From the NCBI GenBank assembly GCA_021790715.1, contig JAJYGK010000025.1:1-16773 (forward strand): 16,773 nt of DNA. The letters are read 5' to 3'. The position numbers and the translations under genes were made by a program. Position 1 is the stretch's first letter. Every line of letters begins with the position of its first letter. Under the pieces are notes generated by a model. The model was not told the DNA's origin. It saw nothing but the letters and a program-made list of their open reading frames with translations, and ran no database searches. Below are positions 5,969-13,194 of this stretch, one piece after another. Source of the DNA: Chloroflexota bacterium. GTDB lineage: Bacteria > Chloroflexota > Limnocylindria > Limnocylindrales > CSP1-4.

Positions 5969-7158
5969 AGATCGGCCTGGTCACGCCGTACATCTACCCG
6001 CTGCCGGGCGGCGTCAACGCCCACGTCGGGTTCCTCCACCAGCACCTGCGCGAGCGCGGCCACGACGTCCGCATCATCAGCAGCACGCACGGCCTCCAGC
6101 GCTCGAGCGAGGGCGACATCATCCGCATCGGGCGCGGGTTCAGCGTTCCGTCGAACGGCTCCGTGGGGACGCTGACCGTCTCGCCACGCTTCCTGTCGCA
6201 GTGCCGCGACGTCCTGGAACGCGAGCAGTTCGACCTGCTCCACTTCCACGAGCCCTTCGTGCCGTTCCTGTCGCTCGTGCTGCTGCGCGAGTCGACGAGC
6301 GTGAACATCGCCACGTTCCATGCCTACAACGGCTGGAGCCCCTCCTACGAGTTCGGGAGGCGGATGCTCGGGAGCTACGCCCGGCGGCTGCACGGCCGCA
6401 TCGCGGTGAGCGTCGCCGCCCGCTACTTCATCGACAAGTACTTTCCGGGCGACTACAAGGTGATCCCCAACGGCGTGGAGGTGGAGCGTTTTGCCGGCGC
6501 CCGCCCCATCGAGCGCTGGCGCGACGGGACCCCGAATCTGCTCTTCCTCGGGCGCCTGGAGGACCGCAAGGGGCTGCTGCACCTGCTGAAGGCGTTCCGA
6601 CTCCTCCGTCGCGAGGGCCGCAACTGCCGCCTGCTCGTCGTGGGGCACGGGCCGCAGGAGCGCGAGGCGCGTCGCTACCTCGCCACGCGGCGGCTGACCG
6701 GGGTCGAGATGCTCGGGCGCGTCGGCGAGGAGGAGAAGCCGCGCTGGTTCGCCACGGCCGACATCTACGTCTCGCCCGCCACGGGGCGCGAGTCCTTCGG
6801 GATCGTCCTGCTGGAGGCGATGGCCGCCGGCACCCCGATCGTGTGCAGCGACATCCACGGCTACAAGGGCGTCGTCCGCCGCGGCGAGCAGGCGCTGCTG
6901 GTGCCGCCGCGCGACCCGCACGCGCTGGCGGCCGCGATCGGCGAGCTGCTCGACGACCCCGCGAAGCGGGCGCGGATGGGCGCGTCCGGGCGACAGCGGT
7001 CGCACGAGTTCGGCTGGGCGCGGGTGACCGAGCGCGTCGACGATTACTACGGGTTCGTCATCCGCCGCCTGGCCGCGCAGGGCCAGCTCCCGCCCGGGTT
7101 CCACGCGGACGTGCCGCCTCGCCCGGCCGGCTCCCCGGTGTCGCTGGCCGCCGACTGA
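5965..7158 (+). CDS. pimA: PimA-like GT4 glycosyltransferase (phosphatidylinositol mannosyltransferase)
   Basis: Predicted GDP-mannose-dependent GT-B enzyme adding the first mannose to phosphatidylinositol on the inner membrane face, 397 aa. N-terminal domain: GGVNAHV (15-21), the PimA-type stretch VPSNGSVGTL (61-70) and HFHEPFVP (93-100). C-terminal domain: IPNGVEV (167-173), FLGRLEDRKGL (194-204; R196 and K202 in the donor-phosphate-binding positions) and the EX7E motif ESFGIVLLE (E276, E284). PNGSV and HEP are shared with mycobacterial PimA more than with other GT4 enzymes, and the neighbours fit. GDP-mannose rather than another donor is inferred. The GTG start overlaps the PHP stop (GTGA). 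Last gene of the operon, with a Pro-rich tail of about 20 residues. Confidence 0.8.
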   Translation: MKIGLVTPYIYPLPGGVNAHVGFLHQHLRERGHDVRIISSTHGLQRSSEGDIIRIGRGFSVPSNGSVGTLTVSPRFLSQCRDVLEREQFDLLHFHEPFVPFLSLVLLRESTSVNIATFHAYNGWSPSYEFGRRMLGSYARRLHGRIAVSVAARYFIDKYFPGDYKVIPNGVEVERFAGARPIERWRDGTPNLLFLGRLEDRKGLLHLLKAFRLLRREGRNCRLLVVGHGPQEREARRYLATRRLTGVEMLGRVGEEEKPRWFATADIYVSPATGRESFGIVLLEAMAAGTPIVCSDIHGYKGVVRRGEQALLVPPRDPHALAAAIGELLDDPAKRARMGASGRQRSHEFGWARVTERVDDYYGFVIRRLAAQGQLPPGFHADVPPRPAGSPVSLAAD

Positions 7159-7160
7159 GC

Positions 7161-7239
7161 GCGGACCCCATGGCCGGGCGGGCCCTGCGGCCGGGAGCCG
7201 GGCGGTCTCCCGAAGGAGCCGCGGATCCTATGGCCGGGC
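7161..7239. repeat. Pair of 19-bp near-identical repeats, 60 bp apart
   Basis: GCGGACCCCATGGCCGGGC (7161-7179) recurs at 7221-7239 with two C-to-T differences, exactly 60 bp further on. The second copy spans the stop codon of the large minus-strand gene. The pair fills most of the gap between the convergent genes. Function unknown; it may be a small local duplication. Confidence 0.6.
7192..7212. terminator. Weak hairpin between convergent genes
   Basis: CGGGAG (7192-7197) pairs with CTCCCG (7207-7212) around a 9-nt loop, lying between the ends of the PimA-like gene and the large minus-strand gene. No T-run follows on either strand, so it is not a canonical intrinsic terminator. It is listed because position and pairing fit a bidirectional end. 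Confidence 0.25.
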
Positions 7240-10200
7240 TGACCCCATCTCCGACGGTGGCTCGGCGATCCGCCCGTCGCGCTCGGCGCGGCGCACCGCG
7301 AGCTCCAGGTGCCATGCGCGCACGGCGTACATGACGGCCGCCGACGCCACCACCAGCGCGACGATCAGCGCCACGGCCCCCACGGTCAGGATCTTGGGGT
7401 GGGCGGCGGGCGTCATGTTCACGGTGAACTGGAAGTCGTAGATCCAGGTCGGCAGCAGCCCCTGGTACATGTTCACGAACGAGGCCGGCAGCGCCAGCGC
7501 GGAGATGTTCGGGTACCACACCACGAACCAGACCGCGGCGGCGATCACGATGCCGAGGGCGAAGCGACGCGGGTCCCGCGCCCGCAGCACGAGCCACGCG
7601 GGGCCGGCCAGGAGCAGCCCCACGATCAGCGCCACGGCCGTCGGGCCCCCGCTTCCCAGCGGCACCGAGACCAGCATGACGTCCGGCACCACCGACTGGA
7701 CGATCACCAGGACGACCAGGGCGATGAGGACGGCCACCGCCAGCGGCGCGAAGGGGCGGAGACCCGCGAGGCCACCGGCCGGCGTCCCCTCGTCGTCCGG
7801 GCCCGCCGCCGAGCGGGCGAGCATGGCCCCCAGGCGCTCGCGGAGCGACCACCAGAGCCACGCCACCGCGAGGGCGCCGATCACGATCACGGCGGCCGCA
7901 GCGGCCACCCGCTGCGTGACGATCACCGGGTTCGCCACCGTGCCGCAGACCTGCGACGTGGGGTCCACGATCGCCGTTCCAGCCAGGACGCACAGGGGCC
8001 CCCGGACGAGCCAGAGGATCGCCGGGCCGAGAATCGCGACCGCGGCCGTGGCGCGCGCCAGCGCCCAGGTGCGCGGCGATGGCCCGTGCCACAGCTCCGC
8101 GACGAAGTAGGCGAGGGCGAGGAACGTGAACGGCAGCGTGGTCAGGAAGTGGTACTGGAACGTGGCCCGGTCCACCCAGACCCACGGCAGCCACTGGCTC
8201 GCGGCCGCGAAGATGACGAGGCCGAGCGCGAGGCTCCGCCGCCGCCAGGCCTGCCACGCCACCCAGGGGACGGCCGTGATCGAGAGCCAGAACAGGACCA
8301 GGTTGCCCGTGTCGTAGATCGAGGCGCCGGTGTTGTTGGCGAGCGAGCCCTGGTACCACCAGACCGGCTTCAGGTCGAACGGCCAGGCCCACCACGGCGA
8401 CGACGCCGGGTGCGGCACGCGCAGGTCGTTGTGGTAGTTGAACATCTCGATCGTCAGCTGCCAGAGCGTCTGCCCGTGGTTGCCCGGCGGGAAGCCCGTC
8501 CAGAACTGGTTGCCGAGCGCGACCCACGGGATGTAGCTGATGACGTACACGACGATGGGCACGACCGTGATGCAGACGAGCGCCCACAGCCACGGGATGC
8601 CGAACGATGCACCCGGCACCAGCCAGCTCTCGGCCGGCGGGTCGGCCGGCGGATCCACGTACGTGCGCGCGTCGCCCGGCTGCGGCGGGGGCGCGAGCGG
8701 GCCGATGCCCCGCCTGGCGAGCAGCAGCGGCGCGGCGTAGGCGACCACCGACAGCGCGACGGCGGCCGCGCCGACGAGCAGGAACCCGCGCTCCGAGAAG
8801 GGCGTCCCCTTCAGCGACGACGAGAGGAGGACGCCGCCGACCGCCGCGACGACCCCGACGACGAGCGGCGCGACGACCGCGAACCGGAACTCGTCGACGG
8901 TCCAGCGGACCGACCGGACCGCGAGCCCGGCGGCCAGCAGCAGCGTGATGCCGATCATCAGGATCACGAACGTCACGTTGATCTGCGGGTGCGGGGTGTC
9001 GGCCGGGGCGCTGAGCGAGTAGTAGCCCAGGATCCCGGCCAGGCCGGCCATCCCGCCCAGGGCGAGGATCCGCCCCAGGCCGCTCCGCAGCAGGAAGAGC
9101 AGGCCGATCCCCCCCATCGCGTAGAACCCGACCCACTTGGACGCATCGGCGAGCCCGAGCATGATGCCCAGCAGCGGCAGGCCCACGAGCAGGGCGGACC
9201 TGCCCCGCCACCTGCCCAGCCAGAGCGCCGCGAACACGACGTAGGCCGCGACGATGAAGACGCCCGAGTAGATGTCGTTCATGCCGATCCGCGAGTTCGC
9301 GAAGAACATCCCGCTCGCCATCGAGAACGCGGCGACGATCAGGCCGATCGACCGGCGGCGGAACAGGATGCGGGCCAGCAGGTAGAGCAGCGCGATCATC
9401 AGCGAGCCCGCGATGACGCCCGGCAGCCGCCATGCGAACGCGTGGCTGCCGACGTCGACCGCCGCCACTGCCCCCGATGCCGAGAACGTGAGCAGCTGCT
9501 GGCGGTCTCCCGACGGGTTCGCGGGCTGCTGGTCCATCGCCCAGGCCGCCGGCGTGAACGGCAGGTTCGCGTTGGCGTACACCGCGTTGCCGTGCGGCTC
9601 GACGACGTAGATCGTCGGCGTCTTCCCGTCCGGCGCGGTGCCCAGCGCGTGGATCATGTCCGACGCCGCGTCCCACGTGACGTTGGTCACGGGACCGGGC
9701 ATCGGCACGGGCGTCCCCAGGACGGGCTGCGCGTCGATCGGCAGCTGGACGAGCTGCAGGGTGCGGTTCGAGGCGACGTAGAGGGTCGGCTGCCCGATGT
9801 CGGTGGTGTTCGCGAACCCCATCCCGCTGGCAGGCCCGGGGAGCTGGACCGTGAAGACCGGATCGAGCGTGGAGGCGTCGAGGAACCGGACCTGCGTGCC
9901 GCCGGAGACTGCGAACACCGGCGAGGTCGAGAGACTGGCCGCGCTCCCCAGCGCCTGCAGGTCGGGCTCGATGGCGGTCTCCTGCTGCGCGCTGAGGAAG
10001 CCCGACACGACCACGGTGCGCAGGGCTGCCTTCGCCGCGGCGAGCTGCTGCTCGGCGGTCGCGAGCGAGTCCCTGGCCTTCGCCAGGGCGGCGTCCTGGG
10101 CGGCGGTGCGGGATGAGAGCGCCTCGTACTGGTGCACCTTCGCCGTGTCCGCCGCGACCGCCTGCTGCCACTTCGAGACGGCGCCGGGCAGCTGGACGAT

Positions 10201-13059
10201 CGGCCCGTTCGCGACGCCGAGCGCGGTCGCGAGCGCGCTGACCTTCGCGGGGTCGTACGGCTTCGTGAGGTCCACCGTGACGTCCGTGACGGGGTCGAGC
10301 GGCACGATGCCGGTGACCGGCCCGGTGCCGGCGGCGGCCGAGGCGGTGCTGCGTCCGAGCACCGCCCCCGTGGCCGGGTCGATGCTCACGAGCTGGCCGG
10401 CCGTGGTGACGGCCAGCACGCTCCCGCCGGTCGTCGAGACCCGCAGCTGCTGGACCGGTCCGCCCGCGCCGCTCCCGGGCAGCCTCGTGGCCGCGACCGC
10501 CGGTGCGCCGGGCGTGCCGGCCGCGCGCAGCGCGTCGAGCCGGGTGGTCGGCAGGGACCAGATCGAGCCGTCCGAGCCGGCCGCATAGAGGACGTGGCCG
10601 ACCGTGTCGACGGCGACCGCGGTCGCGCCCGGCACCGGCACGGTGGCGACCAGGCCGCGGGTCTGGAGGTCGTAGACGCGCACGTCGGAGCCCGTCGCGA
10701 CGTACAGGCGATCCCCGTCACGCCCGGTCGTGAGCCCCGGTTCGTCCCACAGCGGCTCGATCGCGACCGACCTGACGGGCACGTCGAGCTGGCTCGTCGC
10801 CGTGACGCGGTCGTCGCCGAACGCGACGATCCCGAGCGCCATCATGTACTTGGCGAAGTGCGGGTGCGTGAACTCGTAGATCGAGTGCGGCATCCCGTAG
10901 CGCCAGTCCTGCAGGAACTCCGTCGCCGTCCGCGCGTGGTAGATCTCGTCGAAGTACATCCCGTACGGCTCCGCGAGCCGCCACGTCCGCACGGTGAAGG
11001 CCGAGATCACCAGCAGGATCATCACGAAGATGTCGAGGCGGGCGACGCGCCCGAGGCCCTCGCCGTGCAGCTGGCGGCTGCGATCCGCCCGGATCGATCC
11101 CGGCCCCAGCAGGCCGCGCAGCGCCCCCAGGCCCCACCGGCCACCCTCCCGCGTCTGCCACTCCGCGACGGGCATCGCCACGGCGGCGAACCCGACGCCC
11201 GACCCGGGCGGGGCGGACGCGAGCTCCGGCCCGAATCCCCCACCGGACTCCATTCCGGGCCCGGCACCCGCATCCTCGCCGGCCGCGGGAGCGGATGCGT
11301 CCCCGGGCAGCGGCTCGATCGCGCTCCGGGTCACCTCGCGGCCGTCCGCGCCCCGGGACGTCCCGGCGTCCGCCATCGCCACGGCCTCATCGGCCGTCCG
11401 GTCCACGCCGGCCGCGACCGGCTCGGCCTCGGGGGACCACGGGGCCGCCGAGAACGGGGCCGGCACCGGGCCGACCGGCAGCCAGCGCGCGAGGAGCCAG
11501 CGGACGGGGTCGAGCGCGACGAGCGCGAACAGGAAGATCGCCATGTGCCCGAACGCGGACAGCGTCACGCCGAGCTCGGAGCGGAAGTCGGGGCCGCCCG
11601 GGAGGTTCGCGATGTTCGGGGTGGCGTAGAGCGGCAGCGTCAGGATCCCGTGCAGGTTCATGAAGGACGCGGCCGCCAGGACGAACGTCGCCACCAGCCA
11701 GCGCCTCGAGGTCATCGCGAGCAGCGGCATCATGACGAAGATCGGGAACAGGTACCGCTCGTGCACCCGGGTGGGCAGCACGAAGAAGGCCAGCGAGAGG
11801 AACGCCAGCGCCAGCAGGATCGACCGGCGGCTGTCGCGCCAGGCCACCTGCAGCACGCCGATCGCGATGCCGGCGAAGAGCAGGAACGCGCCGATCGCGA
11901 ACCCCGGCAGCGGGCCGAGCAGCGGGACGAGATCGTTCGACCACGTCCCGGCCTGCGCCAGGGAGGCGCCCCCTGGATCGGCGATCAGGGCCCAGCCGTT
12001 GTAGGCGTTGACCGTCAGGTAGTGGTACTCGCCCGCCGTCGTCACGACCAGCCGGATGAGCCCGACGACGTCGAGGTTGAACGGCGTGATCACCACGAAC
12101 AGCACGACGAGCCCGGCGGCGATCGACGAGACGAGCCGCCACGGGCCCTGCTCCTCTGCGAACCAGCCCGCGAGCCACCGGCTGGCGACGCGGGGCCGCG
12201 GGCCGGAGCCCGGGGCGAAGAGGTGCCGCCGGAGCAGCATGATCCCCACGATCGGCGCCAGGACGAGCCCGAACTGGGGCTTGACCAGCGCCGCGAGCAC
12301 GGCCAGCGCGGCGGCCGGCTCCGACCAGCCGGCGACGAGCGCGAGGACGGCGCCGAGCACGATGAGCGCGCCCAGGGAGTCCATCTGCCCCCAGAGCGCG
12401 GAGTCGTACCAGGGGACGGGGTTGAAAAGGTACAGCGCGGCCACGCCGAGGGCGAGCAGGTGCACGTGCCGCTCGTCCCAGCGGCCCGCCCAGGACCCGC
12501 CGGCCCCGGAGGCGGCCTGCCTCGTCCCGGCGTCGGCGGCCGGTTCCCCGCCGCTCGCGCCCCGGTCACCGGCGCCGGCCGGTTCCCCGCCGCTCGCGAG
12601 CGGCTCGTCGAGGCGGCCGTGCCACGCGAGGACCGTCCGGTAGAGGACGTACGCGACCGCCAGGTCGAACAGGATCGCCGGCAGCTTGATCAGCTGTCCC
12701 ACCACCTCGACCGCGGCGGTGCCGGTCAGGCCGGCGATCGCCTGGCCCGCGAGGCCGACCAGCCACAGGACCCAGAGGTAGCCCGGCGTGTAGTCGGCGA
12801 AGCCGGCGTTTGCGTAGAAGCCGGGGGGGCCGTAGTGGGCGAGCGTCAGGGCCCAGGAGGTGAAGCTCGAGATGTCGGTCTTGAAGCCCGAGCCGGGGAA
12901 GAGGACGTATGCGATGATGAGGCGCAGGGCGAGCCCGGCGAGCAGCAGCAACGCGATGGCGGGAACGCCGCCGGCAGCCCGTACCGATCCTTCGGGCCGT
13001 GCCGAGCCTTCGGGTGCTCCGGGGCCATGGGTCCCGCCCGCCGAAGGCGATCGAGCCAG
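7228..13059 (-). CDS. Giant dual GT-C glycosyltransferase: GT87/PIG-M-like module fused to GT39 (PMT-like) module with a propeller insertion
   Basis: Predicted polyprenol-phosphate-sugar-dependent membrane glycosyltransferase, about 1943 aa. Module 1 (about 12980-11430) is a multi-helix GT87/PIG-M-like unit with FKTDISSF, WYDSALWGQMDSLG, LVKPQFG and HERYLFPIF. A Gly/Ala/Pro-rich linker of about 120 residues follows (11430-11060). Module 2 (about 11050-7400) is GT39/PMT-like: first helix, then YFDEIYHAR (DE codons at 10950-10945), THPHFAKYMMALG (10869-10831) and, only after about 450 inserted residues, FAWRLPGVIAGS (near 9438), more helices and a PMT-like C-terminal part (near 7480). The insert has propeller-like repeats and a predicted coiled coil (about 10180-10020). 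Start: TTG 12951 falls inside the first membrane helix, so the true start is upstream. The only fitting candidate is CTG 13059, 8 nt after AGGAGG. A protein or glycolipid acceptor cannot be told apart. Confidence 0.8.
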   Translation of the reverse strand: MARSPSAGGTHGPGAPEGSARPEGSVRAAGGVPAIALLLLAGLALRLIIAYVLFPGSGFKTDISSFTSWALTLAHYGPPGFYANAGFADYTPGYLWVLWLVGLAGQAIAGLTGTAAVEVVGQLIKLPAILFDLAVAYVLYRTVLAWHGRLDEPLASGGEPAGAGDRGASGGEPAADAGTRQAASGAGGSWAGRWDERHVHLLALGVAALYLFNPVPWYDSALWGQMDSLGALIVLGAVLALVAGWSEPAAALAVLAALVKPQFGLVLAPIVGIMLLRRHLFAPGSGPRPRVASRWLAGWFAEEQGPWRLVSSIAAGLVVLFVVITPFNLDVVGLIRLVVTTAGEYHYLTVNAYNGWALIADPGGASLAQAGTWSNDLVPLLGPLPGFAIGAFLLFAGIAIGVLQVAWRDSRRSILLALAFLSLAFFVLPTRVHERYLFPIFVMMPLLAMTSRRWLVATFVLAAASFMNLHGILTLPLYATPNIANLPGGPDFRSELGVTLSAFGHMAIFLFALVALDPVRWLLARWLPVGPVPAPFSAAPWSPEAEPVAAGVDRTADEAVAMADAGTSRGADGREVTRSAIEPLPGDASAPAAGEDAGAGPGMESGGGFGPELASAPPGSGVGFAAVAMPVAEWQTREGGRWGLGALRGLLGPGSIRADRSRQLHGEGLGRVARLDIFVMILLVISAFTVRTWRLAEPYGMYFDEIYHARTATEFLQDWRYGMPHSIYEFTHPHFAKYMMALGIVAFGDDRVTATSQLDVPVRSVAIEPLWDEPGLTTGRDGDRLYVATGSDVRVYDLQTRGLVATVPVPGATAVAVDTVGHVLYAAGSDGSIWSLPTTRLDALRAAGTPGAPAVAATRLPGSGAGGPVQQLRVSTTGGSVLAVTTAGQLVSIDPATGAVLGRSTASAAAGTGPVTGIVPLDPVTDVTVDLTKPYDPAKVSALATALGVANGPIVQLPGAVSKWQQAVAADTAKVHQYEALSSRTAAQDAALAKARDSLATAEQQLAAAKAALRTVVVSGFLSAQQETAIEPDLQALGSAASLSTSPVFAVSGGTQVRFLDASTLDPVFTVQLPGPASGMGFANTTDIGQPTLYVASNRTLQLVQLPIDAQPVLGTPVPMPGPVTNVTWDAASDMIHALGTAPDGKTPTIYVVEPHGNAVYANANLPFTPAAWAMDQQPANPSGDRQQLLTFSASGAVAAVDVGSHAFAWRLPGVIAGSLMIALLYLLARILFRRRSIGLIVAAFSMASGMFFANSRIGMNDIYSGVFIVAAYVVFAALWLGRWRGRSALLVGLPLLGIMLGLADASKWVGFYAMGGIGLLFLLRSGLGRILALGGMAGLAGILGYYSLSAPADTPHPQINVTFVILMIGITLLLAAGLAVRSVRWTVDEFRFAVVAPLVVGVVAAVGGVLLSSSLKGTPFSERGFLLVGAAAVALSVVAYAAPLLLARRGIGPLAPPPQPGDARTYVDPPADPPAESWLVPGASFGIPWLWALVCITVVPIVVYVISYIPWVALGNQFWTGFPPGNHGQTLWQLTIEMFNYHNDLRVPHPASSPWWAWPFDLKPVWWYQGSLANNTGASIYDTGNLVLFWLSITAVPWVAWQAWRRRSLALGLVIFAAASQWLPWVWVDRATFQYHFLTTLPFTFLALAYFVAELWHGPSPRTWALARATAAVAILGPAILWLVRGPLCVLAGTAIVDPTSQVCGTVANPVIVTQRVAAAAAVIVIGALAVAWLWWSLRERLGAMLARSAAGPDDEGTPAGGLAGLRPFAPLAVAVLIALVVLVIVQSVVPDVMLVSVPLGSGGPTAVALIVGLLLAGPAWLVLRARDPRRFALGIVIAAAVWFVVWYPNISALALPASFVNMYQGLLPTWIYDFQFTVNMTPAAHPKILTVGAVALIVALVVASAAVMYAVRAWHLELAVRRAERDGRIAEPPSEMGSARP
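10020..10790 (-). other. Propeller-like part and coiled coil of the GT39 outer-loop insertion
   Basis: Within the giant gene this stretch encodes repeated blade-like units: DGDRLYVATGSDVRVYDLQT, then TVGHVLYAAGSDGSIWSL, then STTGGSVLAVTTAGQLVSID. Each has the small-hydrophobic-Gly spacing of WD/PQQ-like propellers. It is followed by an Ala/Lys/Gln-rich helix with heptad character (KARDSLATAEQQLAAAKAAL). More blade-like units continue to about 9440. Because it sits between the DE and WRLPG parts of a GT39 fold, it should lie outside the membrane. Confidence 0.55.
12538..12598. repeat. 22-bp direct repeat with 39-bp period
   Basis: Identical 22-base copies lie at 12538-12559 and 12577-12598. 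The 39-bp period equals 13 codons, so the frame is kept and the peptide ASGGEPA appears twice. It falls in a Gly/Ala/Pro-rich cytosolic-type loop of the first GT-C module and looks like in-frame slippage expansion of a linker. Confidence 0.75.
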
Positions 13060-13067
13060 CGAACGAT

Positions 13068-13073
13068 CCTCCT
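13068..13073 (-). promoter_or_regulatory. Ribosome binding site AGGAGG of the giant glycosyltransferase
   Basis: The minus strand reads AGGAGG here, the strongest Shine-Dalgarno match in the region, 8 nt before the in-frame CTG at 13059. No in-frame ATG or GTG lies between this site and the first membrane helix, so it decides the proposed start. Confidence 0.55.
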
Positions 13074-13095
13074 GACGAGCGACGAGGTGGACGGC

Positions 13096-13104
13096 AGTAT
13101 AGCA
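13096..13104 (-). promoter_or_regulatory. Extended -10 promoter of the giant glycosyltransferase
   Basis: The minus strand reads TGCTATACT, an extended -10 element (TGn followed by TATACT). Transcription would start near 13089, about 15 bases before the AGGAGG site. No -35 is evident, which is usual for extended -10 promoters. It lies in the gap between divergent genes. Confidence 0.5.
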
Positions 13105-13194
13105 ACGCAGGTCGGACGCCCTCCGCTCGCCTCGGCCCGGACGCCGCGTCCGTGGCCGTCCTGGCGACCCATCGACGACACCCCGGCTCTTCCC

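Noticed and set aside
7058..10171. A 1037-codon minus-strand frame overlapping the GT39 module
   Set aside because: It is the same strand read in another frame and lacks hydrophobic helices; the frame with GT39 motifs is the real one.
7309..13080. Very long + strand open frames opposite the giant glycosyltransferase (7309-10116 and the 5' part of the frame entering the 13.2-kb gene)
   Set aside because: Their peptides are Arg/Asp/Gly/Pro-rich without any recognisable fold, while the opposite strand encodes clear membrane helices and motifs. Long antisense frames are expected in such GC-rich DNA.
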